A stretch of 64,000 nt of DNA from 40-80 sp040394775 (GCA_040394775.1 JBEBRN010000005.1:8816-72815); one strand, 5' to 3'; counted from the stretch's first letter, positions 17,819 to 26,556 are shown. A program made the numbers and translations. Notes: a model not told the origin generated them from the letters alone.

Positions 17819-18400
17819 TTATTTTTTATAAAAATTCATTTCTTCTATATACTTCAACACAACATCCGTCAAGATATATTTAACGCTTTTCTTTGTTTTT
17901 ATTGCATTTCGAATGTAGGTTGACGAAATATTCATTAAAGGCACTTCTTCTAAAACTGTAATATTCGAATATTTTTGAACTGGAAAATTACTTCCGTTCA
18001 CTGTTCTTGGGTAAACAATCATAGAATAATGCTCTAAAATCTGTTCGTAGTTATACCATTTCTCAAACGTGTTAAGATTATCTTCCCCAATAATTAATGT
18101 AAACGTATTCTCGGGATATTTTTCTTTTAAAGTGGCTAAGGTTACAATCGTATAATTGGGTTGAGGTAAATTAAACTCCACATTCGAAGCACGAAGGTTA
18201 TCATTTCCTTCTATCGCCATTTCGACCATGGCATAGCGATGATAATCCGCCAGTAAACTTTTTTTCTCCTTCAATGGATTGTGAGGTGAAACAACAAACC
18301 AAATTTGGTCTAAGTCGGAGTTGTTAACGATATGATTAGCCAAAATCAAATGACCGACATGAATCGGATTAAAAGAACCAAAAAACAATCCTACTTTCAT
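17819..18400 (-). CDS. nadD: Nicotinate-nucleotide adenylyltransferase
   Basis: NadD converts nicotinate mononucleotide and ATP to deamido-NAD. At 193 residues it is standard. The nucleotidyltransferase motif GLFFGSFNPIHVGHLILA contains the H-x-G-H signature; further marks are SPHNPLKEK, FTLIIGEDNLNTFEKWYNY and the C-terminal ISSTYIRNAIKTKK (the ISST-x-x-R motif). The start overlaps the end of gmk by 4 bases, giving translational coupling within the operon. Confidence 0.97.
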   Translation of the reverse strand: MKVGLFFGSFNPIHVGHLILANHIVNNSDLDQIWFVVSPHNPLKEKKSLLADYHRYAMVEMAIEGNDNLRASNVEFNLPQPNYTIVTLATLKEKYPENTFTLIIGEDNLNTFEKWYNYEQILEHYSMIVYPRTVNGSNFPVQKYSNITVLEEVPLMNISSTYIRNAIKTKKSVKYILTDVVLKYIEEMNFYKK

Positions 18401-18975
18401 GAATAAATAAATTGTTCCACCTTTATTTTAGCTTCAGCAACAGCCTCATCTAAAACCTCATTAACGACAATAGTATCAAATTTTTCGACAAATGACATCT
18501 CGTATTTTGCTTTCGAAAGACGGATTTGAATTTTTTCTTCAGTTTCTGTCGAACGATAACGCAATCTTTTTTCTAATACTTCAATAGATGGAGGAGCCAC
18601 AAAAACAGCTAACGCTTGAGCACCTAGCTTTTCCTTCAAATTCAATCCTCCGATCACATCCACATCAAAAATAACCACTTTCCCGTCATCCCAAATACGC
18701 TGTACTTCGCTCTTTAAAGTTCCGTAAAAATGGTCTTTATAAACTTCTTCCCATTCAATGAATGCCTCTTTTTCAATTCTTTTTTTAAATTCTTCAGTGG
18801 ACAAAAAGTAATAATCAACTCCATTCTTTTCATTCTTTCGAGCCTCTCTATTGCATGCTGAAACAGAAAACTTTAAATCGTCTATCTGCTTTAACAACGC
18901 ATGAACAATAGTCGTCTTTCCAGCACCAGAAGGAGCGGAGAAAATAACACATTTACCTTTTTGTAAAGATTCCAT
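18397..18975 (-). CDS. gmk: Guanylate kinase
   Basis: Phosphorylates GMP to GDP. The protein has 192 residues. The Walker A is FSAPSGAGKTTIV (about 12-24), followed by the GMP-binding segments SACNREARKNEKNGVDYYF and FIEWEEVYKDHFYGT, DVIGGLNLKEKLG, and the lid LRYRSTETEEKIQIRL. One difference from most family members is SACNREAR where S-x-T-T-R-x-x-R is usual: the motif is shifted to SACNR, as in other Flavobacteriia as far as I recall. It overlaps nadD by 4 bases and yicC by 1 base. Confidence 0.96.
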   Translation of the reverse strand: MESLQKGKCVIFSAPSGAGKTTIVHALLKQIDDLKFSVSACNREARKNEKNGVDYYFLSTEEFKKRIEKEAFIEWEEVYKDHFYGTLKSEVQRIWDDGKVVIFDVDVIGGLNLKEKLGAQALAVFVAPPSIEVLEKRLRYRSTETEEKIQIRLSKAKYEMSFVEKFDTIVVNEVLDEAVAEAKIKVEQFIYS

Positions 18976-19838
18976 TACAACGTATTTAAAACTTGTTCTT
19001 TTATCTTTTCGAGCAAATCTTTCATATTTACCACTAACTTCTGAATATCAGAATGATTACACTTACTTCCTAAGGTATTAATCTCTCGACCGATTTCTTG
19101 TGCAATAAAACCTAATTTCTTTCCAGGCTCATTTTCTTCGCGTATCGTTTTTAAGAAATAATCCAAGTGATTCGTTAAACGCATTTTTTCTTCCGAAACA
19201 TCTAATTTCTCTAGATAGAAAATCAATTCTTGGTGAAAACGCGTTTCGTCATACGTGCCGATTTCTTCTAATCCTTTTAATATTCGTTGACGAACGCTAT
19301 CAATTCGTTCATCTTCATACTGTCCAACTTGTCCCAATAAAGAACGAATTTCTTCAATATATGCTGTAAACTCTTTCTCTAGTGCAACACCTTCTTGACG
19401 ACGAAATTCGTTGACCAATTCACATGCTTTTTTAGCAATATCAACGATTGTGACTTTATTTTCATTCGTTAATTCCGTTTCCGAAAGAACAAAAATTTCA
19501 GGCATTCGAAGAATAAGTGATAAATAATCTACCTCATTTTGTCCAATTAGATCATTCGTGCTTTTTAAATCATCATAGTAAGCTTTCGCTAATGCTTTAT
19601 TGATTTGTGTTGGCGCACTATCCAAAGTAGAATCTACTGTTACGATTACATCTATTTTTCCTCGCTTTAGTGCTTCACTTGCAGTCTGTCTGAAAGCCAA
19701 CTCTAATTCTTTGTACTGATTTGGAATTTTAGCATAAACATCTGTTGTCTTACTGTTGAGTGTGCGTATTTCTACACTGATTGTTTTGTTAGCGACAGTT
19801 CCTACTGCCTTACCGTAACCGGTCATTGAATAAAGCAT
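18975..19838 (-). CDS. yicC: YicC/YloC-family endoribonuclease
   Basis: A 287-residue member of the YicC/YloC family, described as endoribonucleases with roles in RNA turnover and stress survival. The N-terminal signature is MLYSMTGYGKA and the C-terminal DUF1732 region carries REENEPGKKLGFIAQEIGRE and NTLGSKCNHSDIQKLVVNMK, both highly conserved. The gene is fused in layout to gmk (1-base overlap), the conserved yicC-gmk pairing seen across bacteria. Confidence 0.95.
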   Translation of the reverse strand: MLYSMTGYGKAVGTVANKTISVEIRTLNSKTTDVYAKIPNQYKELELAFRQTASEALKRGKIDVIVTVDSTLDSAPTQINKALAKAYYDDLKSTNDLIGQNEVDYLSLILRMPEIFVLSETELTNENKVTIVDIAKKACELVNEFRRQEGVALEKEFTAYIEEIRSLLGQVGQYEDERIDSVRQRILKGLEEIGTYDETRFHQELIFYLEKLDVSEEKMRLTNHLDYFLKTIREENEPGKKLGFIAQEIGREINTLGSKCNHSDIQKLVVNMKDLLEKIKEQVLNTL

Positions 19839-19839
19839 C

Positions 19840-20373
19840 TTACCAATATTTTTTAATGAGTTTTTTTGTTTTAATTCGGAATTTCTTGATCATTCCCTCT
19901 TTGGAAGAAGAAGGAACTTTAAGCAAATGATAATCAATCATTTCATTTCCTCTATATACTTTAAACTCAAAGGTAACGCTCGATGTCTCCTCCCGATAAA
20001 TAGGAAAAAGATGTCCTAGCTTTAATTCTTCCTCTAAAGTGTATATTTGAGAAGCCGGTTTAAATTTCGTTTCATAACCTCTAACAGAAAATAGAATGTA
20101 GGTATCAAATCCACTCGCGTGAATAGCTTGTTGCACAGAATCATTGGCAAAAGTGGAAATATCAGAACCTTCTTTCAAATAATTCAAGGATGCTTTTGCT
20201 TTAATGTTATTTTCCAATAGAATTTCAGAAAGAAGAATTTCCATTTGAAAACGTTCATCTTTCCGATCAAATAAACCAACCACTACGGCATTGGTCAATT
20301 TTGTTTTCTGTTGTGCAGTCACAAATGTCTGGAACGATAGGAATAAAATGAATATCACTGTGATTTTTTTCAT
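19840..20373 (-). CDS. Secreted protein of unknown function
   Basis: A 177-residue exported protein with a signal peptide (MKKITVIFILFLSFQTFVTAQ). The mature part has an alpha/beta pattern (AVVVGLFDRKDERFQMEILL, FDTYILFSVRGYETK) and a basic C-terminal end (KKFRIKTKKLIKKYW). It has no catalytic motif I recognise. It begins the operon followed by yicC (1 base apart), and its promoter region is shared, divergently, with the FNR-like regulator. Confidence 0.7.
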   Translation of the reverse strand: MKKITVIFILFLSFQTFVTAQQKTKLTNAVVVGLFDRKDERFQMEILLSEILLENNIKAKASLNYLKEGSDISTFANDSVQQAIHASGFDTYILFSVRGYETKFKPASQIYTLEEELKLGHLFPIYREETSSVTFEFKVYRGNEMIDYHLLKVPSSSKEGMIKKFRIKTKKLIKKYW

Positions 20374-20521
20374 ATACTATAATTTATTAGCAATCTAATT
20401 AAGCGTTTGCGATAAGAAAAGGACTTAAAGCTATATTGGATAAATAAATAACGTGCAAATATAGGAATTATTAGCGGTTGAACAGTGCAATGAATAGTGC
20501 TATTTTGTTCATTATTTACAA

Positions 20522-20550
20522 TTGTATAGAGATGAATTCTTATAGTTTTG
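20522..20550 (+). promoter_or_regulatory. Promoter of the FNR-like regulator
   Basis: A -33 TTG at 20522-20524 and a -7 TAGTTTTG at 20543-20550, spacer 18 nt, fit the Bacteroidota promoter. The leader to the ATG is about 85 nt and contains repeated TTGACATT-like words (around 20548 and 20582) that do not form an exact inverted repeat. Confidence 0.45.
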
Positions 20551-20639
20551 ACATTAATTTGAATGAAAGATTTTATTGACTTTGACATTACAATGACATT
20601 TATATTTTTTTAATTATCTTTATCAAAAAATCAGTGCTA

Positions 20640-21329
20640 ATGATGGATAAGTCTCACAAAAATGTCAGCTGTGAAACCTGTTCTGTGAAAGATTGTTCCT
20701 TATTCCAATCTTTTAGTGGAGAGGATTTGCGTCAGTTGGATAATGAAAAGACAAGCTCGTTTTATAAAAAGAATCAACCGGTATTCATCGAGGATACTTA
20801 TCCAAGAGGCGTTTTTTGTATCAATAGCGGAAAAGTAAAAATCTATTCCATTGGAGAGAATGGTAAAGAACAAATTATTCACATCGCCAAACAAGGAGAA
20901 GTAATTGGATTTAGATCACTGTTCAGCGATGAGCCTTATAAACTTTCTGGAACTGCACTAGAAGACTGCAACATCTGTTTTATTAAAAAAGAAGAATTTT
21001 ACAAGCACTTAGAAACAAAACCAGCTTTACTACAGTCGGTTTTAAAGAATCTTTCATTAGAATTGGGAGAGCGCGCTATCTTCATTAAGGATATGGCTCA
21101 AAAAACAGTTCGCGAACGTTTAGCTACGGTATTACTAGTCTTAAAAAACATATACGAAGAAGAAATGATTAACCTCTCTCGAGAGGATATGGCAAACTTT
21201 GTTGGTACTGCGACCGAGACTGTTATTCGTCTTTTAAAAGAATTTAAAGAAGATAACTTGATTGAAATTCATGTTCGTAAGATAGAAATTACGAATCTAA
21301 AGCAATTACAAAGAGAAGCTGGGAATTGA
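20640..21329 (+). CDS. Crp/Fnr-family transcription regulator with FNR-like cysteines
   Basis: A 229-residue regulator: N-terminal cysteine cluster, cyclic-nucleotide-type beta-roll (about 25-125), dimer helix, and winged HTH (about 170-225). Cys11, Cys14 and Cys19 form C-x2-C-x4-C, and Cys113 in ALEDCNIC lines up by eye with Cys122 of Escherichia coli FNR (ALETSMVC). This suggests a [4Fe-4S] oxygen or NO sensor. The recognition helix reads GTATETVIRLLKEF, keeping the Glu and Arg (E-x-x-x-R) that read TGA/TCA half-sites. Perfect TGAC-N4-GTCA palindromes precede norC and a peroxiredoxin gene in this window, so these are likely targets. ATG 20640 or 20643 is preferred to GTG 20634. Confidence 0.9.
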   Translation: MMDKSHKNVSCETCSVKDCSLFQSFSGEDLRQLDNEKTSSFYKKNQPVFIEDTYPRGVFCINSGKVKIYSIGENGKEQIIHIAKQGEVIGFRSLFSDEPYKLSGTALEDCNICFIKKEEFYKHLETKPALLQSVLKNLSLELGERAIFIKDMAQKTVRERLATVLLVLKNIYEEEMINLSREDMANFVGTATETVIRLLKEFKEDNLIEIHVRKIEITNLKQLQREAGN

Positions 21330-21350
21330 CACTATTTCATTACAAGCTAG

Positions 21351-22196
21351 TTATCGAGACGGTTGAACACAATTGTTGTGTTTCCCTATTTGAACTGTCA
21401 TTGTCAATCCAAAAAAAGCGTACCAATCTTTTGTTTTAGAATTTCCCCTCACACCATAATCATTCTGATCTAAACTACGATTCGATAAATCGGCTGCAAT
21501 CGGACTGCTTTCTTCACTCATGCGTGCTTTTAGTACGTAAGTACTGTTCTTCACATCGTCTAAATAATCGGTAAAGGTCATACGGATACCATATTCTAAA
21601 CCAATACTAAAGCGATCTGTCGGTGAGAACTTTAAACCTAATCCTAGAGGAATGCAGAGTTGAATTAAACTATACCGTTTTTCAGAGCTCAAAGAAGTCC
21701 CCTGCCCTTCGGTGCCAATGTCTCGCAAGTTATACCATGAACCATCTATCTTCGCTTTTGGATTCATATAGAAAACACCAATTTGTGTCAATATATAATG
21801 TGTGAATGAATATTTACGATGTCCTAATTGAAACTTCAGATAATGAAACTCAACACCTGAAGCTACTTCAGCAATAATAGATTTAAACGATAAATTTCGA
21901 TTGACCAATAATGGATTCGAGCTTTTAGCGTCCATGCCATAAATTTGTCCTATACCAATATTTGTTCGAACAACAACACGTGAATTGAGCGTATAACGCA
22001 TCAAGAATTGTCCCGCGGGAGAAGTGAAACGAAATTGTTTCTCTTGATTCAAATCACCAAAATAGTGACTTCCTCCAAGCATAAATCCTAACTCCGTCCG
22101 TGACTTAGTGGTGAATTTCTGAGCATAAGCACTGTCAACAAGTAGGAACAAAATAGCTATTACAAAAAAATATCGAAGTCGAAGTATTGTGTGCAT
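21351..22196 (-). CDS. porG: PorG-like T9SS outer-membrane protein (DUF6089 family)
   Basis: Exported beta-barrel protein of 281 residues. The signal peptide ends VDSAYAQ, and the mature start RTELGFMLGGSHYFGDLNQ is the diagnostic opening of DUF6089/PorG, an outer-membrane protein required for type IX secretion. FHYLKFQLGHRKYSFTHYIL and FYMNPKAKIDG, then GLGLKFSPTDRFSIGLEYGIR, match the family order. I chose the ATG at 22196 because an upstream in-frame ATG at 22235 adds residues before the signal peptide. It is convergent with the FNR-like gene (21 bases between stops). T9SS cargo genes elsewhere in the window fit this function. Confidence 0.8.
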   Translation of the reverse strand: MHTILRLRYFFVIAILFLLVDSAYAQKFTTKSRTELGFMLGGSHYFGDLNQEKQFRFTSPAGQFLMRYTLNSRVVVRTNIGIGQIYGMDAKSSNPLLVNRNLSFKSIIAEVASGVEFHYLKFQLGHRKYSFTHYILTQIGVFYMNPKAKIDGSWYNLRDIGTEGQGTSLSSEKRYSLIQLCIPLGLGLKFSPTDRFSIGLEYGIRMTFTDYLDDVKNSTYVLKARMSEESSPIAADLSNRSLDQNDYGVRGNSKTKDWYAFFGLTMTVQIGKHNNCVQPSR

Positions 22197-22263
22197 AGTA
22201 CAAAATAACGCTAAATAATAGAGAAAATTACACAAAAAGTGAAATTAAATGGTAGCAACAAAA

Positions 22264-22291
22264 AAATCCCTCTGTTTTCACAAAGGGATTT
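22264..22291 (-). terminator. Rho-independent terminator of pnp
   Basis: On the minus strand a 12-bp stem with one T-G wobble closed by a GAAA tetraloop is followed by a run of T. It begins 20 bases after the pnp stop. Confidence 0.85.
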
Positions 22292-22310
22292 CCATTCTTA
22301 TTAAAAAAGC

Positions 22311-24455
22311 TTATTCAGCTGATTTGTTTTCTGTTTTTTCAGGTCTTGGAAGTAAAACCTTGCGAGACAATTTCCATTTTCTAGTTTTAGGATCTTTTCC
22401 TACTACTTTGAAAGTCAATGTTTCGCCTTCTTTTACCACATTTTCCATCTTATCTACTTTCTCCCAAGAGAATTCAGAAATATGAATCAATCCGTCAGTT
22501 CCAGGAAGAATCTCTACGAAACATCCAAATTCTTTAACCGACTTCACTTTACCAACATAAGTTTCACCTTCTTCTACTTGTGGAGGGAAAGCGATTAATT
22601 TAATAGCATCCATCGCTGTTTTCATATTCTCTCCATTGTTAGAGACAATCTGAACACGACCCATACCATTTTCTAATTCCTCGATAGTGATAATCGTTTT
22701 CGTTTCTTTTTGAAGTCCTTGAATGATTTTTCCTCCAGGTCCGATAATCGCACCAATCACTTCGTTCGGAACGTCGAAAGCTTCGATTCTTGGCGTATGC
22801 GCTTTGAAATCTGGATTCGGTGCAGCAATCGTTTCAACAATCTTGTTTAAGATGTGTAAACGACCTTCTTTTGCTTGAATCAATGCTTTTTCTAATACTT
22901 CGTATGGTAATCCATCTACTTTAATGTCCATTTGGCAAGCCGTTACACCTTTAGATGTTCCAGTTACTTTAAAGTCCATATCTCCTAAATGATCTTCGTC
23001 TCCTAAGATATCTGAAAGAACAACGAATTTTCCGTCGTTAGCAATTAATCCCATCGCAATACCTGATACTGGTGCTTTCATTGGAACACCACCATCCATT
23101 AATGCCATTGTTCCAGCACACACAGTTGCCATAGAAGAAGAACCATTGGATTCCAAAATCTCTGACACTAAACGTATCGTGTAAGGGAAATCTTCAGGGA
23201 TCATTCCTTTTAATGCTCTTAATGCTAAGTTACCATGTCCTACCTCACGACGAGAAACACCTCTAATCGGTCTTGCTTCACCAGTTGAGAATGGAGGGAA
23301 GTTATAGTGTAATAAGAATTTATCGGATCCATTAGTTACCACACCGTCAATCATTTGCTCATCCATACGACCTCCTAAAGTCAATGCTGTTAATGATTGT
23401 GTTTCACCTCTTGTAAAGATAGCGGAACCGTGAGACATTGGTAAATAATCTACTTCACCCCAAATAGGACGAATCTCATCAAATTTTCTTCCGTCTAAAC
23501 GAATTTGGTCATGTGTCATCACATCACGGACGGCTTTCTTCATTACTTTAGAAAAGTACGTAGAAACAAATCCTTTTACTTCTGCTAATTCTTCTTCAGA
23601 AAATTGTGCTTTCAGTTCTTCTTTGATTGCTCCGAATAATTCAGAACGATCATGCTTAGATGCCAATCCTTTACGAGCAACATCACAACATTTTTCATAA
23701 CTAAAATCGTATACTTTTTGTCTTACTTCTTCATTGTGCACTTCGTGACAATATTCTCTTTTTGGAAAAGCGCCTGGAATTTGAGCGGCTAATTCCAATT
23801 GGAATTGGCAATGCTTTTTAATTTCCTCGTGTGCCATTTGAATCGCTTTCACCATTTCTTGTTCAGAAACTTCCGCCATTTCTCCTTCTAACATCACGAT
23901 ATCCTTTGCAGATCCAGCAATCACCATGTCCATGTCCGCAATCTTCAATTGAGAAGCTGTTGGATTTACCACTAATTCACCTTCTACACGTGCAATTCTA
24001 ACTTCTGACATCGGACCGTTGAACGGAATGTTCGATACAGCTAAAGCAGCAGAAGCAGCTAAACCACATAAAGCATCCGGAAGATTTTCTCCGTCAAAAG
24101 ATAAAAGTTGAAGCATTACTTGTACTTCAGCATGGAAATCATCTGGAAAAAGCGGTCTTAACGCTCTGTCCACTAAACGCATTGTTAATATTTCATTGTC
24201 AGAAGGTCGTGCTTCACGTCTAAAGAAGTTACCTGGGATTCTTCCTCCTGCATAGTATTTCTCTCTATAATCTACTGTTAATGGCAAGAAATCTACCCCT
24301 TCTTTTGCGTCAGCGGATGCACATACTGTTGCTAACAATATTGTATCTCCCATTCTAACTACAACTGATCCGTCTGCCTGTTTTGCTAATTTCCCTGTTT
24401 CTACTGTGATCTCTTTTCCTCCAGTAGTCAAGGACATTGAAATTCCTAATTTCAT
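22311..24455 (-). CDS. pnp: Polyribonucleotide nucleotidyltransferase
   Basis: PNPase, the phosphorolytic 3'-5' exoribonuclease of RNA turnover. At 714 residues it is full length. Two RNase PH-like halves are present: GRIPGNFFRREARPSDNEIL with LVDRALRPLFP in the first, and YNFPPFSTGEARPIRGVSRR plus SSSMATVCAGTMALMDGGVP in the second. The KH domain (VIGAIIGPGGKIIQGLQKET) and the C-terminal S1 domain (ETYVGKVKSVKEFGCFVEIL) follow. It lies downstream of rpsO as in many bacteria, with a strong hairpin between them. Confidence 0.98.
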   Translation of the reverse strand: MKLGISMSLTTGGKEITVETGKLAKQADGSVVVRMGDTILLATVCASADAKEGVDFLPLTVDYREKYYAGGRIPGNFFRREARPSDNEILTMRLVDRALRPLFPDDFHAEVQVMLQLLSFDGENLPDALCGLAASAALAVSNIPFNGPMSEVRIARVEGELVVNPTASQLKIADMDMVIAGSAKDIVMLEGEMAEVSEQEMVKAIQMAHEEIKKHCQFQLELAAQIPGAFPKREYCHEVHNEEVRQKVYDFSYEKCCDVARKGLASKHDRSELFGAIKEELKAQFSEEELAEVKGFVSTYFSKVMKKAVRDVMTHDQIRLDGRKFDEIRPIWGEVDYLPMSHGSAIFTRGETQSLTALTLGGRMDEQMIDGVVTNGSDKFLLHYNFPPFSTGEARPIRGVSRREVGHGNLALRALKGMIPEDFPYTIRLVSEILESNGSSSMATVCAGTMALMDGGVPMKAPVSGIAMGLIANDGKFVVLSDILGDEDHLGDMDFKVTGTSKGVTACQMDIKVDGLPYEVLEKALIQAKEGRLHILNKIVETIAAPNPDFKAHTPRIEAFDVPNEVIGAIIGPGGKIIQGLQKETKTIITIEELENGMGRVQIVSNNGENMKTAMDAIKLIAFPPQVEEGETYVGKVKSVKEFGCFVEILPGTDGLIHISEFSWEKVDKMENVVKEGETLTFKVVGKDPKTRKWKLSRKVLLPRPEKTENKSAE

Positions 24456-24480
24456 ATCTTTTGTTTTAATTAAATAAAAA

Positions 24481-24510
24481 GAAAAGGCAATCGATACTAT
24501 ATCGATTGCC
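24481..24510 (-). terminator. Terminator/attenuator between rpsO and pnp
   Basis: A perfect 10-bp stem, GGCAATCGAT and ATCGATTGCC with a 5-nt loop (24486-24510), is followed on the minus strand by a T-rich tract (24476-24485). No separate promoter is evident before pnp, so pnp is probably expressed by read-through, like the rpsO-pnp arrangement of Escherichia coli. Confidence 0.85.
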
Positions 24511-24533
24511 CCCCTTTCTACAATATTCTTTTA

Positions 24534-24803
24534 TTATCTACGTAATCCAAGTTCTTTAACTATTGCACGGTATCTTTCAATTTCAGTGTTCTTTAAGTGA
24601 TCAAGAAGACTTCTTCTTTTACCAACTAATAACTGTAATGAACGCTGCGTAACGAAATCCTTACGATTTTTCTTTAAGTGTTCCGTTAAATGCTTAATTC
24701 TATAACTGAATAATGCGATTTGTCCTTCCGCTGAACCTGTGTTTGTTGCAGATCCTGCGTGTTTTTCAAAGATACCTTCTTTATTTTCTTTAGATAAGTA
24801 CAT
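24534..24803 (-). CDS. rpsO: 30S ribosomal protein S15
   Basis: Primary 16S rRNA-binding protein of the small subunit, 89 residues, standard length. The signature is clear: TGSAEGQIALFSYRIKHLTEHLKKNRKD and then SLQLLVGKRRSLLDHLKNT. It is upstream of pnp with a terminator between them. A good promoter precedes it (24850-24881). Confidence 0.98.
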   Translation of the reverse strand: MYLSKENKEGIFEKHAGSATNTGSAEGQIALFSYRIKHLTEHLKKNRKDFVTQRSLQLLVGKRRSLLDHLKNTEIERYRAIVKELGLRR

Positions 24804-24849
24804 GCCAAAATTATATTAATGTTTATTATGTAGCCGATTTTCGACGTTG

Positions 24850-24881
24850 CAAATGTAGGTATTTAATTTTAATCTTCCCAA
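24850..24881 (-). promoter_or_regulatory. Promoter of rpsO-pnp
   Basis: On the minus strand a -33 TTG (24879-24881) and -7 TACATTTG (24850-24857) are separated by 21 nt, matching the Bacteroidota consensus. The leader is about 40 nt. Confidence 0.6.
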
Positions 24882-24965
24882 ATGAATTGAAAATATATTT
24901 GTATGTGAAGAAATTTAGATTTGTCAGTTAGTAGGTAATGAAGATTGTTTTGTAGAAAGGAATTT

Positions 24966-25343
24966 CTACAATCGCTTCTTAACATCCATTCTTTGATGCA
25001 AAATCCTTACAATTTCCACTATTTCTTCTTCTCCTTTTCTATAAAAAATGAGGTGTGATTTAACTTTTGTTACGCGGTAATATTTTCGAGTTTCTTCTGC
25101 TGATTTTCCAATTAGATAATTCTCAGCAATGAACTCAATCTCTTCGATTATTGAATTATAATATCTGTCGGCTTGTTCTTTGGACCATTTATGAAAAGTG
25201 TACACCCAAATATCATTTAGTAACGCAATGCCGATATAGATTTTAAGTAGTCCAAGCTGTAAACATTTGGACGACATTTAAAATCATAATCGGTGTAAGT
25301 CATCAATCGCTTGTTTACTTATTCGATACTTATTTTTACTCAT
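24966..25343 (-). pseudogene. parE: RelE/ParE-family toxin gene interrupted by a palindromic insertion
   Basis: The antitoxin stop overlaps an ATG at 25341-25343 (ATGA), the expected toxin start. Translation gives MSKNKYRISKQAIDDL, the ParE N-terminus, then hits TGA and TAA inside a 72-bp insertion (25224-25295). After it the same frame continues NDIWVYTFHKWSKEQADRYY through to IVEIVRILHQRMDVKKRL, the rest of a normal ParE. Removing the insertion and one copy of a TAA duplication gives 303 bases, about 100 residues, the usual family length, with a natural junction IDDLLNDIW. The remaining open frame from 25277 begins inside the insertion and lacks the first helix, so active toxin is unlikely. 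Confidence 0.85.
25224..25295. mobile_element. 72-bp palindromic insertion inside the toxin gene (MITE/REP-like)
   Basis: The insertion is flanked by TAA on both sides (25221-25223 and 25296-25298), consistent with a 3-bp target duplication. The arms 25231-25256 and 25266-25293 form an imperfect inverted repeat (CCGATATAGATTTTAAG against CCGATTATGATTTTAAA after reverse complement, and GTCCAA shared near the loop). It has no coding capacity, so mobilisation would need an enzyme elsewhere. I found no second copy in the window. Confidence 0.7.
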
Positions 25344-25582
25344 CCGTGTTGGCGATGTAAATCAGCTAGGTTTTGCTTCGGATCGAAATCTTCGATAAAC
25401 CCACTTTTTTCACCTGCTTTCAATGCTTTGATGAGTTCTTTTTCTTTCTTTTCTTCTTGCTCTAACAATCGAAGTGCTGAACGAATCACTTCACTAACAG
25501 AACTATATCTACCCGATTCAACATTATTGCGAATAAAATTCTCAAAATAATCTCCAAGTGATATTGATGTGTTTTTTCCCAT
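25340..25582 (-). CDS. parD: ParD-like antitoxin (CopG/ribbon-helix-helix type)
   Basis: An 80-residue antitoxin. The N-terminal ribbon-helix-helix segment MGKNTSISLGDYFENFIRNN is followed by the ParD signature SGRYSSVSEVIRSALRLLEQEE and a charged C-terminal toxin-binding tail (SGFIEDFDPKQNLADLHRQH). It normally autoregulates the operon and neutralises ParE. The cognate toxin gene is broken by an insertion immediately downstream, so this antitoxin is probably a solo remnant that may still act as a repressor or against related toxins. Confidence 0.92.
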   Translation of the reverse strand: MGKNTSISLGDYFENFIRNNVESGRYSSVSEVIRSALRLLEQEEKKEKELIKALKAGEKSGFIEDFDPKQNLADLHRQHG

Positions 25583-25647
25583 TTTGAAAGTAATTTATTC
25601 AAATATACCAAATCTTGGTAATTCCACCAAATTATAGATCATCATTC

Positions 25648-26556
25648 TTACAAAAACTGTCGCTTATTCAAATAGCTCAACAACGCCACTTCCAAGCTCT
25701 TATTAATGTCCAATTCCACAAAATCAATCTTGTAATTGATACATTTTAAGCGTACTTCATTAAAGTAATGTTGGATGCTTTCTTGATATTTCTCTTTGAT
25801 TTGGTGCGGTTGTAGTTTGATTTTTTCTTTCGTCTCCATATCAATTAAAGTATAGGGACGATTTTCTAATTCAAACAATTGTTCGGTTTTGGCATCTGTT
25901 ACATGAAAAAGAATGATTTCATGCTTGTTGAATTTCATGTGCTGTAATGCTTCGAACAATTCCGCTTCTTTCTCTGGATTGGATAGTAAATCGGTAAAAA
26001 TCATTACTAAACTTCGGCGATTGAGTACTTCTGCCAACTCGTGAATATTTTTTATCACATCCGTTGTAGAAGTATTGTTCTCATCGTATTTGTGCATTAA
26101 ATCTTCCAATGAAGCAATCAAATATTGATGATGTGCTAAAGATGATTTTGCAGGAGTGGAGAAATTAAGGTCTTCAGAGAAAAAGTGCAATCCAACCGCA
26201 TCTCGTTGCTTTTTCATCATTTCAATAATCGAAGCAGCAGCAAGTATCGCATATTGAATTTTGGTTGTGTTGCCATTTCCATAATACATTGAACTCGAGT
26301 TATCAATCACTATTTGACAACGTAAATTCGTTTCTTCTTCGTAACGCTTCACGAACATTTTATCTGTCTTTCCGAAAAGTCGCCAGTCGATGTGACGTGT
26401 GGATTCTCCTTGATTATAGAGACGATGTTCAGCAAACTCAACCGAGAATCCGTGAAAAGGACTTTTGTGCATACCAGTAATAAATCCTTCCACCACTTGC
26501 TTGGCGAGGAATTCAAGATTACCAAATTTAATTATGTCTCTTTTATCGATTTTCAC
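25648..26556 (-). CDS. DUF58 domain protein (von Willebrand-like fold)
   Basis: A 302-residue cytoplasmic protein of the DUF58 family, usually associated with MoxR AAA ATPases and aerotolerance (Bat) operons. The diagnostic segment is GFSVEFAEHRLYNQGESTRHIDW with RLFGKTDKMFVKRYEEE; a MIDAS-like strand follows (CQIVIDNSSSMYY, D-x-S-x-S) and DAVGLHFFSEDL. The partner moxR and bat genes are not adjacent here, so it is isolated between the ParDE remnant and queE. Confidence 0.92.
   Translation of the reverse strand: MKIDKRDIIKFGNLEFLAKQVVEGFITGMHKSPFHGFSVEFAEHRLYNQGESTRHIDWRLFGKTDKMFVKRYEEETNLRCQIVIDNSSSMYYGNGNTTKIQYAILAAASIIEMMKKQRDAVGLHFFSEDLNFSTPAKSSLAHHQYLIASLEDLMHKYDENNTSTTDVIKNIHELAEVLNRRSLVMIFTDLLSNPEKEAELFEALQHMKFNKHEIILFHVTDAKTEQLFELENRPYTLIDMETKEKIKLQPHQIKEKYQESIQHYFNEVRLKCINYKIDFVELDINKSLEVALLSYLNKRQFL

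Noticed and set aside
24804..24965. Possible small RNA between rpsO and the toxin remnant
   Set aside because: Only the rpsO promoter boxes are supported; a TATATTTG at 24893-24900 has no downstream gene or terminator.
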